From NCBI RefSeq assembly GCF_004358205.1, contig NZ_SMYO01000003.1, positions 248,001 to 312,000 of the forward strand: 64,000 nt of DNA. The letters run 5' to 3'. Below, in pieces: positions 1 to 7,915 of this stretch. How positions within the stretch are numbered: position 1 is the stretch's first letter; each line of letters opens with the position of its first letter. Source of the stretch: Bacillus salipaludis (GTDB lineage Bacteria > Bacillota > Bacilli > Bacillales_B > DSM-18226). The notes beneath the pieces were generated by a model, which saw only the letters and a list, made by a program, of their open reading frames with translations, was not told the DNA's origin and did no database searches. A program made the position numbers and the translations under genes.

Positions 1-1
1 T

Positions 2-1423
2 TTGGAAAGAAAACTGAAAACCAGACATTTAACGATGATTGCCATGGGTGGAACAATTGGGACCGGTTTGTTTTTAGCAAGCGGCGCGACCATTCATGAT
101 GCTGGCCCGGGGGGAGCAATTGCTGCCTATCTAATTGCAGGAATCATGGTATATTTCCTTATGGCCAGCCTTGCCGAAATGGCTGCATTTATTCCTATTT
201 CCGGTTCTTTTAGTACGTATACTGCTAGATTTGTTGACCCAGCTTTAGGTTTCGCGGTTGGTTGGAATTATTGGTATAATAACGCAATTATTCTTGCACT
301 GGAATTATCCGCATCCGCTTTAATTATGAAATACTGGCTTCCTAATGTACCAGGTATTGTTTGGAGTGCGAGCTTCCTAGTTATCATTTTCGGCTTAAAT
401 GTTTTATCAGTTAAAGGTTACGGTGAATCAGAATTCTGGTTCTCTATTATCAAAGTTGTAACGATTATTCTTTTCATTGTTGTTGGTTTATTAATGATTT
501 TTGGAATTATGAAAGGTTCTACCGGTGGATTTGAAAACCTTACGAAAGGTGATGCACCATTCCACGGCGGGCTCTTATCCATTTTCAGTGTATTTATGGT
601 CGTAGGTTTTGCCTTTCAAGGAACAGAAATGGTCGGGGTTGCAGCCGGAGAAAGTGAAAACCCTGAGAAAGATATGCCAAGAGCTATTAAACAAATTTTC
701 TGGCGCATTCTTTTATTCTACGTTTTAGCAATTTTCGTTATCGGCTGTTTAATTAGCTATAAGGATCCAAACTTATTAGGCGGCGACTTAGAAAATATTG
801 CTGTCAGTCCTTTTACTCTTGTATTTAAACATGCGGGGTTAGCGTTTGCTGCTGCTGCAATGAACGCTGTCATCCTTACATCCGTTTTATCAGCAGGTAA
901 CTCATCCTTATACGTAGGTTCCCGTGTCCTTTGGACATTGGCTGAAGAAGGTAAAGCGCCAGCATTCTTGAAAAAAGTAAATAAGGGCGGTGTACCAGTT
1001 AACGCCCTTTACGCTACTACACTTATAGGAATGCTTTGCTTCTTAACCTCCCTTTTCGGAGATGGTACAGTGTATAATTGGCTATTAAATGCTGCAGGTT
1101 TAGCCGGTTACCTGTCTTGGTTAGGTATTTCAATTACCCACATGCGCTTCAGAAAAGCGTATAAAGCACAAGGAAAAGATATGAAGGATCTTCCATATGT
1201 AGCAAAATGGTTCCCATTAGGACCAATTTTAGCAACAATCCTTTGCTTAGTTGCTACACTTGGGACCAATTATGGTGCGTTTATTGGTGATAAAATCGAC
1301 TGGTATGGTATACTTGTTTCCTATATTGGATTGCCATTATTTATTGCCGGCTATTTAGGCTATAAATTAGTAAAAAGAACGAAAATGGTTCCACTAAAAG
1401 AGGCAGATTTCAGTAGAGAATAA
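2..1423 (+). CDS. Amino acid permease (APC superfamily, AAT family), 5' end cut by window
   Basis: Integral membrane proton-coupled amino acid importer. About twelve hydrophobic segments are visible over 473 residues, and the N-terminus carries the family signature around TRHLTMIAMGGTIGTGLF in the first transmembrane helix, which in this family forms the substrate and cation site. The first readable codon is TTG at base 2 and the family usually has several more residues before the ERKLKTRHL stretch, so the true start probably lies outside the window. It ends just before a strong T-tailed hairpin. Closest in style to the GabP, AnsP, ProY and lysine permease group; the substrate cannot be read from the sequence. 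Confidence 0.9.
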   Translation: MERKLKTRHLTMIAMGGTIGTGLFLASGATIHDAGPGGAIAAYLIAGIMVYFLMASLAEMAAFIPISGSFSTYTARFVDPALGFAVGWNYWYNNAIILALELSASALIMKYWLPNVPGIVWSASFLVIIFGLNVLSVKGYGESEFWFSIIKVVTIILFIVVGLLMIFGIMKGSTGGFENLTKGDAPFHGGLLSIFSVFMVVGFAFQGTEMVGVAAGESENPEKDMPRAIKQIFWRILLFYVLAIFVIGCLISYKDPNLLGGDLENIAVSPFTLVFKHAGLAFAAAAMNAVILTSVLSAGNSSLYVGSRVLWTLAEEGKAPAFLKKVNKGGVPVNALYATTLIGMLCFLTSLFGDGTVYNWLLNAAGLAGYLSWLGISITHMRFRKAYKAQGKDMKDLPYVAKWFPLGPILATILCLVATLGTNYGAFIGDKIDWYGILVSYIGLPLFIAGYLGYKLVKRTKMVPLKEADFSRE

Positions 1424-1432
1424 TTTTTTCCC

Positions 1433-1468
1433 CTAACGCCTTGTTATTGCAAGGCGTTAGCCTTTTTT
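1433..1468 (+). terminator. Rho-independent terminator after the permease
   Basis: A perfect 11-bp stem (CTAACGCCTTG at 1433-1443 with CAAGGCGTTAG at 1450-1460) and a 6-nt loop are followed by CCTTTTTT. Confidence 0.9.
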
Positions 1469-1508
1469 ACATACTAAGCATAATGAAGGAAAGGAGAATG
1501 AAAAAGCT

Positions 1509-2618
1509 ATGAAAATAAAAGAAATCACTTTAAGGCATTTAAAAATGGATTTACTTTATCCTTTTGTCACCAGCTTCGGAGAAGAAAAAGATCGGGATTT
1601 TATTCTTGTCGAAGTGAAAAACGAGGATGGTCTAACCGGGTGGGCCGAAAATGTCGCCATGCCTACCCCCTACTATAATGAGGAAACAGTAAAAACGAAT
1701 TGGCATATGCTTGAGGATTTTTTAATGCCGCTTTTATTAAATCGTGAGTTCAGTCATCCCAATGAGATCTCTGAAAAACTCTTTGCTCATATTCGCGGAA
1801 ATTACATGGCAAAGGCTAGTTTGGAAATGGCTGCATGGGATTTATATGCCAGGGAACAAAACATTTCTCTTGCAAGTGCTCTTGGCGGAACGAAGAAAAC
1901 TATTGATGTCGGTGTCAGTATTGGCATTAAAGACTCCATTGAAGATACTCTAAAGGTGATTGATCAGCGCCGCTTGGAAGGCTATAAACGCTTCAAATTA
2001 AAAATTAAGCCAGGCTGGGACGTTGAATTAATTGACAAGGTTCGCAAGGTATATCCAGATATCCCGCTAATGGCGGATGCAAATTCGGCCTACACTTTAA
2101 ACGATATGGACCTGTTAACCGCACTGGATGACTATAACTTAATGATGATTGAACAGCCCTTAGCCTATAATGATATTATTGATCATGCGGAGCTTCAAGC
2201 AAAATTAAAAACACCGATTTGCCTGGACGAGAGCATCCATTCATTAGCAGATACACAAAAGGCATTAAAGCTTGGAAGCTGTAAAATTATCAATATCAAA
2301 GTGGGCCGGGTTGGAGGATTGACCGAAGCAAAGAAAATCCATGATTATTGTATGGCACATAATGTACCAGTATGGTGTGGCGGGATGCTTGAGTCAGGAA
2401 TTGGCAGGGCTCATAATATCGCTTTGACTTCCCTGCCAAACTTTACACTGCCTGGAGACACAGCAGGTTCTGCACTTTACTGGGCAGAAGATATTATTGA
2501 ACCAGAGGTTATCGCCGAAAGTGGTACCATCACGGTTCCGGACGGTCCTGGAATGGGCTATAAGCCAAGTATGGAAAAAATCGATAGCTTTACTTTATAT
2601 AGTAAGACATATCGTTGA
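1509..2618 (+). CDS. Enolase-superfamily enzyme, MenC / N-acylamino acid racemase type
   Basis: 369-residue member of the muconate lactonizing subgroup. The N-terminal capping domain (about 1-130) is followed by a TIM-barrel with the K-x-K acid/base motif (FKLKIKPG near residue 165), metal ligands in MADANSAY, IEQPL and CLDES, and the late catalytic lysine in NIKVGRVGG. Bacillus homologues act as o-succinylbenzoate synthase in menaquinone synthesis, as N-succinylamino acid racemase, or both. No other men gene is near, and the amino acid permease upstream has its own terminator, so context slightly favours racemase use without proving it. Start ATG is preceded by AAAGGAG about 12 nt upstream. 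Confidence 0.85.
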   Translation: MKIKEITLRHLKMDLLYPFVTSFGEEKDRDFILVEVKNEDGLTGWAENVAMPTPYYNEETVKTNWHMLEDFLMPLLLNREFSHPNEISEKLFAHIRGNYMAKASLEMAAWDLYAREQNISLASALGGTKKTIDVGVSIGIKDSIEDTLKVIDQRRLEGYKRFKLKIKPGWDVELIDKVRKVYPDIPLMADANSAYTLNDMDLLTALDDYNLMMIEQPLAYNDIIDHAELQAKLKTPICLDESIHSLADTQKALKLGSCKIINIKVGRVGGLTEAKKIHDYCMAHNVPVWCGGMLESGIGRAHNIALTSLPNFTLPGDTAGSALYWAEDIIEPEVIAESGTITVPDGPGMGYKPSMEKIDSFTLYSKTYR

Positions 2619-2625
2619 TTGAAAA

Positions 2626-2657
2626 ATGCCAGGATTTTGATTGATCCTGGCTTTTTC
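2626..2657. terminator. Bidirectional terminator between convergent genes
   Basis: GCCAGGAT (2628-2635) pairs with ATCCTGGC (2644-2651). A T-run follows on the plus strand and the A-rich flank before the stem gives a T-run on the minus strand, serving both the racemase-like gene and the convergent acetyltransferase. Confidence 0.85.
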
Positions 2658-2659
2658 TA

Positions 2660-3157
2660 TTATAAAAACAACACCATATATTCCTCATCATAATACGTTT
2701 GATCAATTTTTTCCGATCGTTTCTCAAGGCCAAAAGTCTCAAACCCGTATAAATGATAAAGCTTTTTTGCAGATTCATTGGTGGATACAACAGTTAGAGT
2801 AATTTGCTCAACACCGCCCATTTGTTTTGCTTTTTCAATGGCTGCCTTCATTAATCGTTTCCCTACTCCCATTTTCCGTATTTTAGGGGAAACGTACATG
2901 GCAAAAATAGTGGCTTTATGCCTTGTTTTTCGCTTAGTTTCCCTTACGAGTGTTACAACCCCACACAGCTTGTCATTATCAAATGCTCCATAAGTAAAAA
3001 CATTTTCGGATTTCAATCGATCTGCATAGGTTTCAAGGGAGTATTCCTTTTCTTCCTCATAGCTTGAAGCAAAGGCTTCAGGATCTTTTTGTAACGCTTC
3101 TAAGCGCAGATTCTGATATTGCCCTGCATCCATAGAATTTAATTGTCTGATTTCCAT
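2660..3157 (-). CDS. GNAT family N-acetyltransferase
   Basis: 165-residue acetyl-CoA-dependent acetyltransferase. It has the GNAT fold pattern: N-terminal strand-helix region (MEIRQLNSMDAGQYQNLRL), the conserved hydrophobic strand AMYVSPKIRKMGVGKRLM whose R-x-x-G-V-G-x part binds the acetyl-CoA pyrophosphate, and the C-terminal ESAKKLYHLYGF motif. There are two adjacent ATG codons; the second, 6 nt after GGAGG, is spaced better and is used here, adding or losing one residue. The gene is monocistronic and divergent from the coiled-coil gene at 3321. Substrate unknown; such proteins acetylate small molecules, antibiotics or protein N-termini. Confidence 0.85.
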   Translation of the reverse strand: MEIRQLNSMDAGQYQNLRLEALQKDPEAFASSYEEEKEYSLETYADRLKSENVFTYGAFDNDKLCGVVTLVRETKRKTRHKATIFAMYVSPKIRKMGVGKRLMKAAIEKAKQMGGVEQITLTVVSTNESAKKLYHLYGFETFGLEKRSEKIDQTYYDEEYMVLFL

Positions 3158-3176
3158 CATTACCCTCCTTCGTGAA

Positions 3177-3199
3177 TTGACTTTATATTTATTGTCAAT
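3177..3199. promoter_or_regulatory. Inverted repeat in the divergent promoter region
   Basis: ATTGAC and GTCAAT form perfect inverted arms separated by 11 nt of AT-rich sequence, 20 nt upstream of the acetyltransferase start. Its position suits an operator or a TTGAC-type -35 hexamer, but no matching -10 is clear, so the assignment is tentative. Confidence 0.25.
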
Positions 3200-3320
3200 T
3201 TCTAATAAATTCGCTATCTGTTTCCTTTCTCCTTCGGCAAGAATGGAAAAACCATCGTCCCACTCTGTAATTTAATGCATAGAATAACACAAAAAATACT
3301 GGAGGGGAGGAGGTATAATC

Positions 3321-3776
3321 ATGGGTTTATATTTTGATCATAACAAGTTCCCTGAGCTTTATAAAAACACTGAGTCCATCCAGGAACCCAATCAACAATT
3401 TTCCCGAAATGATGCATTAGCTGATCTTTTAGAAGAACAGAAAAAAGAATTGGAAAGAATGTTCAACCATGTAATGAAAACAATGGATGAAAAAAATGTC
3501 AATTTACGTACTGATATTGAACATGATGAGCAGATGATGATGGATATGCTTAATCAAGTATTGACTCGACTTGATCGCCAGGAAGCATTAACAGAGAAAA
3601 TACTGCGCCAAATAAACCATATTCGTTCAATACTGTTTGAAAGAACCAATTACTTGGCGACAAAAATTGAGGATGGTTATAAGGTCACCTCAACTTATGT
3701 GTACAAATTAATGACTGGCTCTGAACAGCCGCTTACATTCTTATTAAGAAATGATAAAAAGGAAGAGAGTAAATGA
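3321..3776 (+). CDS. Hypothetical coiled-coil protein
   Basis: 151-residue soluble, highly charged protein that I do not recognise. Residues about 30-115 show heptad-like spacing of hydrophobic residues in a Glu/Lys/Gln-rich context (LLEEQKKELERMFNHVMK, then LNQVLTRLDRQEALTEKILR), predicting a long coiled coil. The C-terminal part (TSTYVYKLMTGSEQPLTFLL) is less helical and ends in a charged tail. No signal peptide or membrane segment. A strong GGAGG-rich ribosome binding site precedes the ATG. It is monocistronic, between a divergent GNAT gene and a terminator shared with ppaC. The composition resembles small Bacillus structural or regulatory proteins, but no function can be given. Confidence 0.7.
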   Translation: MGLYFDHNKFPELYKNTESIQEPNQQFSRNDALADLLEEQKKELERMFNHVMKTMDEKNVNLRTDIEHDEQMMMDMLNQVLTRLDRQEALTEKILRQINHIRSILFERTNYLATKIEDGYKVTSTYVYKLMTGSEQPLTFLLRNDKKEESK

Positions 3777-3786
3777 AGATTCAATA

Positions 3787-3817
3787 AAAAACCCATCATG
3801 TTCACATGATGGGTTTT
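3787..3817. terminator. Bidirectional terminator, coiled-coil gene and ppaC
   Basis: AAAACCCATCATG (3788-3800) pairs with CATGATGGGTTTT (3805-3817) around a TTCA loop. A-rich and T-rich tracts on either side let it work for both convergent genes. Confidence 0.9.
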
Positions 3818-3821
3818 CTTC

Positions 3822-4760
3822 TTAAAATTCGCCTTTGTTAAAAATATCTGTTAAAACAGGGACGATTTGCTTTTTACGGGAAACAACGCCCTTTAATACA
3901 GCTGTATTATCAGAAAGCGTTACATTATAAGCTTTTTCAACCGCACTTGCTTTGCTTCCGATCGCTAGTCCAACTGAATCGTTTGTTAGTATATCTGTAA
4001 CAACAAACAAGAACAGATCTAAGTTCTTTTCAGCAACAATTTTTGAAATCGCTGCTTCTAATTCCTCTTTACGTGAAAGGACTTCGTCTGTATCAACTGC
4101 ATTGACTTGTGCAATTTCTACTTTGCTAGAACCCATTTCGAATTCTTTTGCGTCAAGTGAAATAAGTTGTTCAGTGGTTTTGTCGCTTAAATCGGCACCG
4201 GCTTTTAACATTTCTAAACCATACGTATCGGCATCTACGCCAGCGATTTCAGCCAATTCACGTGCTGCAGCAACGTCTTGTTCTGTGCAGGTTGGTGATT
4301 TGAATAATAGAGAGTCAGAAATGATAGCAGAAAGCATAAGACCTGCAACTTCTTTGCTGATTTGTTTGCCGTTTTCTTTGTACATTTTGTTTAAAATGGT
4401 TGCGGTACATCCGACTGGTTCGCAGCGATAGTATAATGGGTCGCTTGTTTCAAAGTTAGCGATGCGGTGATGGTCAATTACTTCTAGTACACGAACATCG
4501 GTAATATCGTTAGCACTTTGCTGGCGTTCGTTGTGGTCAACAAGGATGACTGAATTTACTTCACTTGCAACCGTTTCTACTAAGCGAGGTGCTTCAGCGT
4601 TGAAATAGTTTAAAGCATATTGAGTTTCGCCATTAATTTCACCTAAGCGGACTGGTTCAACATCCTGTCCTAGTTGTTTCTTTAGGTCTGCATATGCTAT
4701 TGCTGAGCAAATTGTGTCTGTGTCGGGATTTTTGTGCCCGAAAATCAAAACTTTTTCCAT
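3822..4760 (-). CDS. ppaC: Manganese-dependent inorganic pyrophosphatase (family II)
   Basis: 312-residue cytosolic enzyme hydrolysing pyrophosphate to two phosphates, pulling biosynthetic reactions forward. It is a DHH-superfamily protein: [13 protein letters not shown] at residues 8-20 supplies metal-binding His and Asp residues, VDHNE is the next metal motif, and [10 protein letters not shown] is the DHH signature. The C-terminal DHHA2 domain ends with the [10 protein letters not shown] substrate-binding segment typical of this family. Length matches the usual 305-312. The ATG is preceded by AAGGAG. It is monocistronic; its upstream region holds its own promoter and then the large tandem repeat array. 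Confidence 0.95.
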   Translation of the reverse strand: MEKVLIFGHKNPDTDTICSAIAYADLKKQLGQDVEPVRLGEINGETQYALNYFNAEAPRLVETVASEVNSVILVDHNERQQSANDITDVRVLEVIDHHRIANFETSDPLYYRCEPVGCTATILNKMYKENGKQISKEVAGLMLSAIISDSLLFKSPTCTEQDVAAARELAEIAGVDADTYGLEMLKAGADLSDKTTEQLISLDAKEFEMGSSKVEIAQVNAVDTDEVLSRKEELEAAISKIVAEKNLDLFLFVVTDILTNDSVGLAIGSKASAVEKAYNVTLSDNTAVLKGVVSRKKQIVPVLTDIFNKGEF

Positions 4761-4904
4761 CTGAATTACTCCTTAACTAAATAAAATATACGGACAAGCC
4801 CCTTGGGGGATGACCCTAACGAAAATTATATAATATTCTGAAGGAAGATACAAAATAAATCTGACTGTTTTACTAAGATTAATGGAGTTTCTTCATTAGG
4901 CGGT

Positions 4905-5693
4905 CTTCATCGACCTTATGTAGACCTCTTTCATGGTTCACTCCTCCAGTTTTGGGCTTCATCGACCTTATGTAGACCATTTTCATGACTCTACCTCCAC
5001 TTGTGGCCTTCATCGACCTTATGTAGACCATTTCCATGGCTCTCTCCTCCACTTTTGGCCTTCATCGACCTTATGTAGACCATTTCCATGACTCTACCTC
5101 CACTTTTGGCCTTCATCGACCTTATGTAGACCATTTCCATGACTCTCTCCTCCACTTTTGGTCTTCATCGACCTTATGTAGACCATTTCCATGACTCTCT
5201 CCTCCGCTTTTGGCCTTCATCGACCTTATGTAGACCATTCCCATGGATCTCCCCTCCAGTTTTGGCCTTCATCGACCTTATGTAGACCATTTCCATGGCT
5301 CTCTCCTCCACTTTTGGCCTTCATCGACCTTATGTAGACCATTTCCATGGCTCTCTCCTCCAGTTTTGGCCTTCATCGACCTTATGAAGACCATTCCCAT
5401 GGATCTCCCCTCCAGTTTTGGCCTTCATCGACCTTATGTAGACCATTTCCATGACTCTCTCCTCCGCTTTTGGCCTTCATCGACCTTATGAAGACCATTT
5501 CCATGACTCTCTCCTCCGCTTTTGGCCTTCATCGACCTTATTAAGACCATTCCCATGGATCTCCCCTCCACTTGTGGCCTTCATCGACCTTATTAAGACC
5601 ATTCCCATGGATCTCTCCTCCACTTTTGGCCTTCATCGACCTTATGTAGACCATTTCCATAGCTCACTCCTCCAGTTTTTGCCTTCATCGCTG
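4905..5693. repeat. 52-bp tandem repeat array, 15 full units plus a partial copy
   Basis: The block CTTCATCGACC recurs at 4905, 4957, 5008, 5060, 5111, 5163, 5215, 5267, 5319, 5371, 5423, 5475, 5527, 5579 and 5631, with a broken copy at 5683. The period is 52 bp, with two units of 51. Variation is clustered: TATGTAGACC against TATGAAGACC or TATTAAGACC, TTTCCATG against TTCCCATG, and CACTTTTGG against CAGTTTTGG or CGCTTTTGG. There are no spacers, so this is not CRISPR. On the minus strand most units contain GGAGGAGAGAGCCATGG or a close variant, which looks like a ribosome binding site followed by ATG. The array fills the 3' gap between the alcohol dehydrogenase terminator and the ppaC promoter region. 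Confidence 0.95.
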
Positions 5694-5697
5694 TATA

Positions 5698-5736
5698 ACA
5701 AAAATGCACACAGCATCAAAGTACGCCATGTGCATT
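5698..5736 (-). terminator. Terminator of the alcohol dehydrogenase operon
   Basis: On the minus strand AATGCACA (5736-5729) pairs with TGTGCATT (5710-5703) around an 18-nt loop and is followed by TTTT. It lies 14 nt after the dehydrogenase stop codon and before the repeat array. Confidence 0.7.
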
Positions 5737-5749
5737 CCACAAGATCAAT

Positions 5750-6958
5750 CTACTTCACACCTATCGGGACCACTTTCTGTCCAATCGCGGCTATTAATTC
5801 TTTCGACATTGGGAAGCTCGCAGCGGCTGGATCCTTCATCACCGCGGGAATGGTTTGCTTTAGAGCCTCTTCAGAAATCTGGTAATCTTTAAAATCAGCC
5901 GGAAGACCAACCTTATGCTGCATCACCCTAATTTTCTCGACAACCTTAGCCAAGGACGCTTCTGCAGAATCCCCCTTCACATCCACTCGTAATGCCTCTG
6001 CGAGCTCAGCCACTTTTGGTAAATACAACTGTGGAATATACTCCATCACCACCGGTAAAAACACTGCGTTGGCCAATCCATGTGGAATTCTGAACAGTGC
6101 CCCGTAAGCATGTGCCAAATTATGGACCGGAATTGCATTCAAAGCGAAACTAAATGCGGTAATTCCCATTAAGCTTGCATGAAGTAAATTCATTCTTGCC
6201 TCAATATTCCCGCCATCTGCAACAGCAACAGGAAGATTTTTTTCAATTAAGCGAATCGCATGAAGTGCCTGTGCATCCGTTAAGGCCGTTGCAGTTGGTG
6301 AGACAAGCGCCTCAATGGCATGTGTTAATGCATCAAACCCGGTAAAGGCAGTAATAGCTGCTGGCAGCCCGACCGTTAAATCGGGATCCAAAATTGCCAT
6401 GTCTGCATTAATAAATGGATGGATAATATTGGTCTTCATTTGAATGTCTTCATTAAAAATAACCGCAATCGGTGAAACCTCGGAACCTGTACCTGCCGTC
6501 GTCGGTATTGCAATATGTGGAATGGGAATGAAGCCGGCCTTCGGAAACGATTCATACAAAAGCCCTCCGGGAATCGCTTCCTTAATATCCGCTAACCCTT
6601 TATGCATCGCATATTTTACCCCTTTTACCGTATCCATTACGCTTCCACCGCCGACAGCTAATAACGCATCTGCGCCAACCTCTCTTGTATACTGCACAGC
6701 TTTATTGATACAGTGACTTTCTGCGTCTTGAGCAATATCAAGGAAGGTGCCAACAAGCTCCGGACCGCTTCCATGTCCGGTTAATTTAAAAATATCAGCA
6801 ACTTTTTCAACCACGCCCGCTTTTTCTAATCCTCTATCGCTAAAAAGTACAACCCTTTTCGCACCTAGTCCGTTCAACAAGCCTGGTACAAGAGCCCGGG
6901 AATTGGACCCGCTGTAAATCCGTGTCCGGAGCATAAACTGTGATAAAGTCGTTTTCAT
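5750..6958 (-). CDS. Iron-containing (group III) alcohol dehydrogenase
   Basis: 402-residue NAD(P)-dependent, metal-activated alcohol/aldehyde oxidoreductase. The N-terminal Rossmann-like domain has the GGGSVMDTVKG nucleotide-binding motif near residue 102. The segment IPTTAGTGSEV is the conserved cofactor/active-site loop. The C-terminal helical domain carries metal ligands in FDALTHAIEALVS and in HNLAHAYGALFRIPHG. It is the last gene of a run that includes the R2-like oxidase (36 nt upstream) and acyl-CoA ligases, so it may interconvert an alcohol and aldehyde made in that pathway; this is inference. Ribosome binding site GGGGG lies just before the ATG. Confidence 0.92.
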   Translation of the reverse strand: MKTTLSQFMLRTRIYSGSNSRALVPGLLNGLGAKRVVLFSDRGLEKAGVVEKVADIFKLTGHGSGPELVGTFLDIAQDAESHCINKAVQYTREVGADALLAVGGGSVMDTVKGVKYAMHKGLADIKEAIPGGLLYESFPKAGFIPIPHIAIPTTAGTGSEVSPIAVIFNEDIQMKTNIIHPFINADMAILDPDLTVGLPAAITAFTGFDALTHAIEALVSPTATALTDAQALHAIRLIEKNLPVAVADGGNIEARMNLLHASLMGITAFSFALNAIPVHNLAHAYGALFRIPHGLANAVFLPVVMEYIPQLYLPKVAELAEALRVDVKGDSAEASLAKVVEKIRVMQHKVGLPADFKDYQISEEALKQTIPAVMKDPAAASFPMSKELIAAIGQKVVPIGVK

Positions 6959-6994
6959 TTCAAAAAGCCCCCTATTTATTATATTTTTTAAAAT

Positions 6995-7888
6995 CTATAA
7001 AACTCCAAGCTCACTCTCCGTAAATCTATAAATCTCTTCTATTTTCTTGCCTTTTGCTCTAGCAAGGATTTCCATCCGGACCGACAGTTGTTTCATTGTA
7101 AAATTCATGATGTCTTCGGGATCTCCACCAAAAGAACTAACCTTCCTTCCTCCTATCCCTTCTTGATTTAACCGAATTGCGAGTGGAGTTAACTCAGCCA
7201 TTTTATGAGCAACAAATTGAAAGAGATGTGGATGTTCACAAATTAACCGCTGCAAAAGGAAGGTACCGTAGCCTATATGTCTCGACTCATCCTTTTTTAA
7301 GTTTCCTACTCCTTCCAAAAGACCGGGCATAATTCCTGCCGTTTCAAGTGCATTATAAAAGGAAAAATATCCAGTTTCCGCCAGAACTCCTTCAACAAAC
7401 ATATTGTAGACAACAGAAGCTTCAGCAATTGACTCCGGAGATTGGTCATCGACCAAGCGTTCCATGGTGGTAGGTAGGATTTCATAAAAAATAGTTTTAT
7501 AGGTTTCCGTGTGAAAATGCGAAAGATCCCCTTTCTCACCGATTGCATTCAACACCAGCCGGAAAAATTCTGTATGCTTTGCTTCCTCATATAAAAAGGT
7601 GGTTAAAAACATTTCTTCCTCAAGGCGGCCTTCTTTTGCAATCGCCATGATGAGCGGTAAAAGGTCAAGCGTTACCGCTTCCTCTCCTGCCTGAAACTGG
7701 GAGATGAGACGTAAAATATCCTCTTTTTGCTCACTATTCATGTTTTTCCAGTCTTTTTGGTCCTGAGTGAAATCTATATCTGCCGGATTCCAGGTCCCGA
7801 GCCTTTTTGCCTTTTGGTATAAGCGAAAAGGAAATGAATCCTCTAGTAATCCCCTGCTGCTCGTCGTTAACATTTTTCTACTCTCCAT
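6995..7888 (-). CDS. R2-like ligand-binding oxidase (Mn/Fe, ribonucleotide reductase R2 relative)
   Basis: 297-residue ferritin-fold protein related to class Ic R2 subunits. From the ATG at 7888 the metal ligands are Glu69, Glu102, His105, Glu166, Glu201 and His204. The EEAKHTEFF and KKDESRHIGYG helices carry the second members of each site. Characterised R2lox proteins bind a mixed Mn/Fe centre and a fatty-acid-like ligand and form a valine-tyrosine ether cross-link; the corresponding Val72 and Tyr161 are both present. Their physiological reaction is unknown. The ribonucleotide reductase large subunit is absent from the window. It sits 27 nt after an acyl-CoA ligase and 36 nt before an alcohol dehydrogenase, suggesting a lipid substrate. 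A TTG one codon upstream is a less likely start. Confidence 0.9.
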   Translation of the reverse strand: MESRKMLTTSSRGLLEDSFPFRLYQKAKRLGTWNPADIDFTQDQKDWKNMNSEQKEDILRLISQFQAGEEAVTLDLLPLIMAIAKEGRLEEEMFLTTFLYEEAKHTEFFRLVLNAIGEKGDLSHFHTETYKTIFYEILPTTMERLVDDQSPESIAEASVVYNMFVEGVLAETGYFSFYNALETAGIMPGLLEGVGNLKKDESRHIGYGTFLLQRLICEHPHLFQFVAHKMAELTPLAIRLNQEGIGGRKVSSFGGDPEDIMNFTMKQLSVRMEILARAKGKKIEEIYRFTESELGVL

Positions 7889-7915
7889 CAAACAAACTCC
7901 CTTCGTTTAGAAGAT

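Noticed and set aside
4905..5693. CRISPR array
   Set aside because: Units are contiguous with no spacers; all of the 52 bp is repeated, and there are no cas genes.
5243..5885. Two overlapping reading frames with LHRPYVDHFH-type repeats
   Set aside because: They are frames through the 52-bp DNA repeats, with the same DNA read in changing phase, no ribosome binding site on that strand and no recognisable product.
6995..7888. Ribonucleotide reductase small subunit
   Set aside because: The R2lox-type cross-linking Val/Tyr pair and short length, and no large subunit gene nearby, favour a ligand-binding oxidase.
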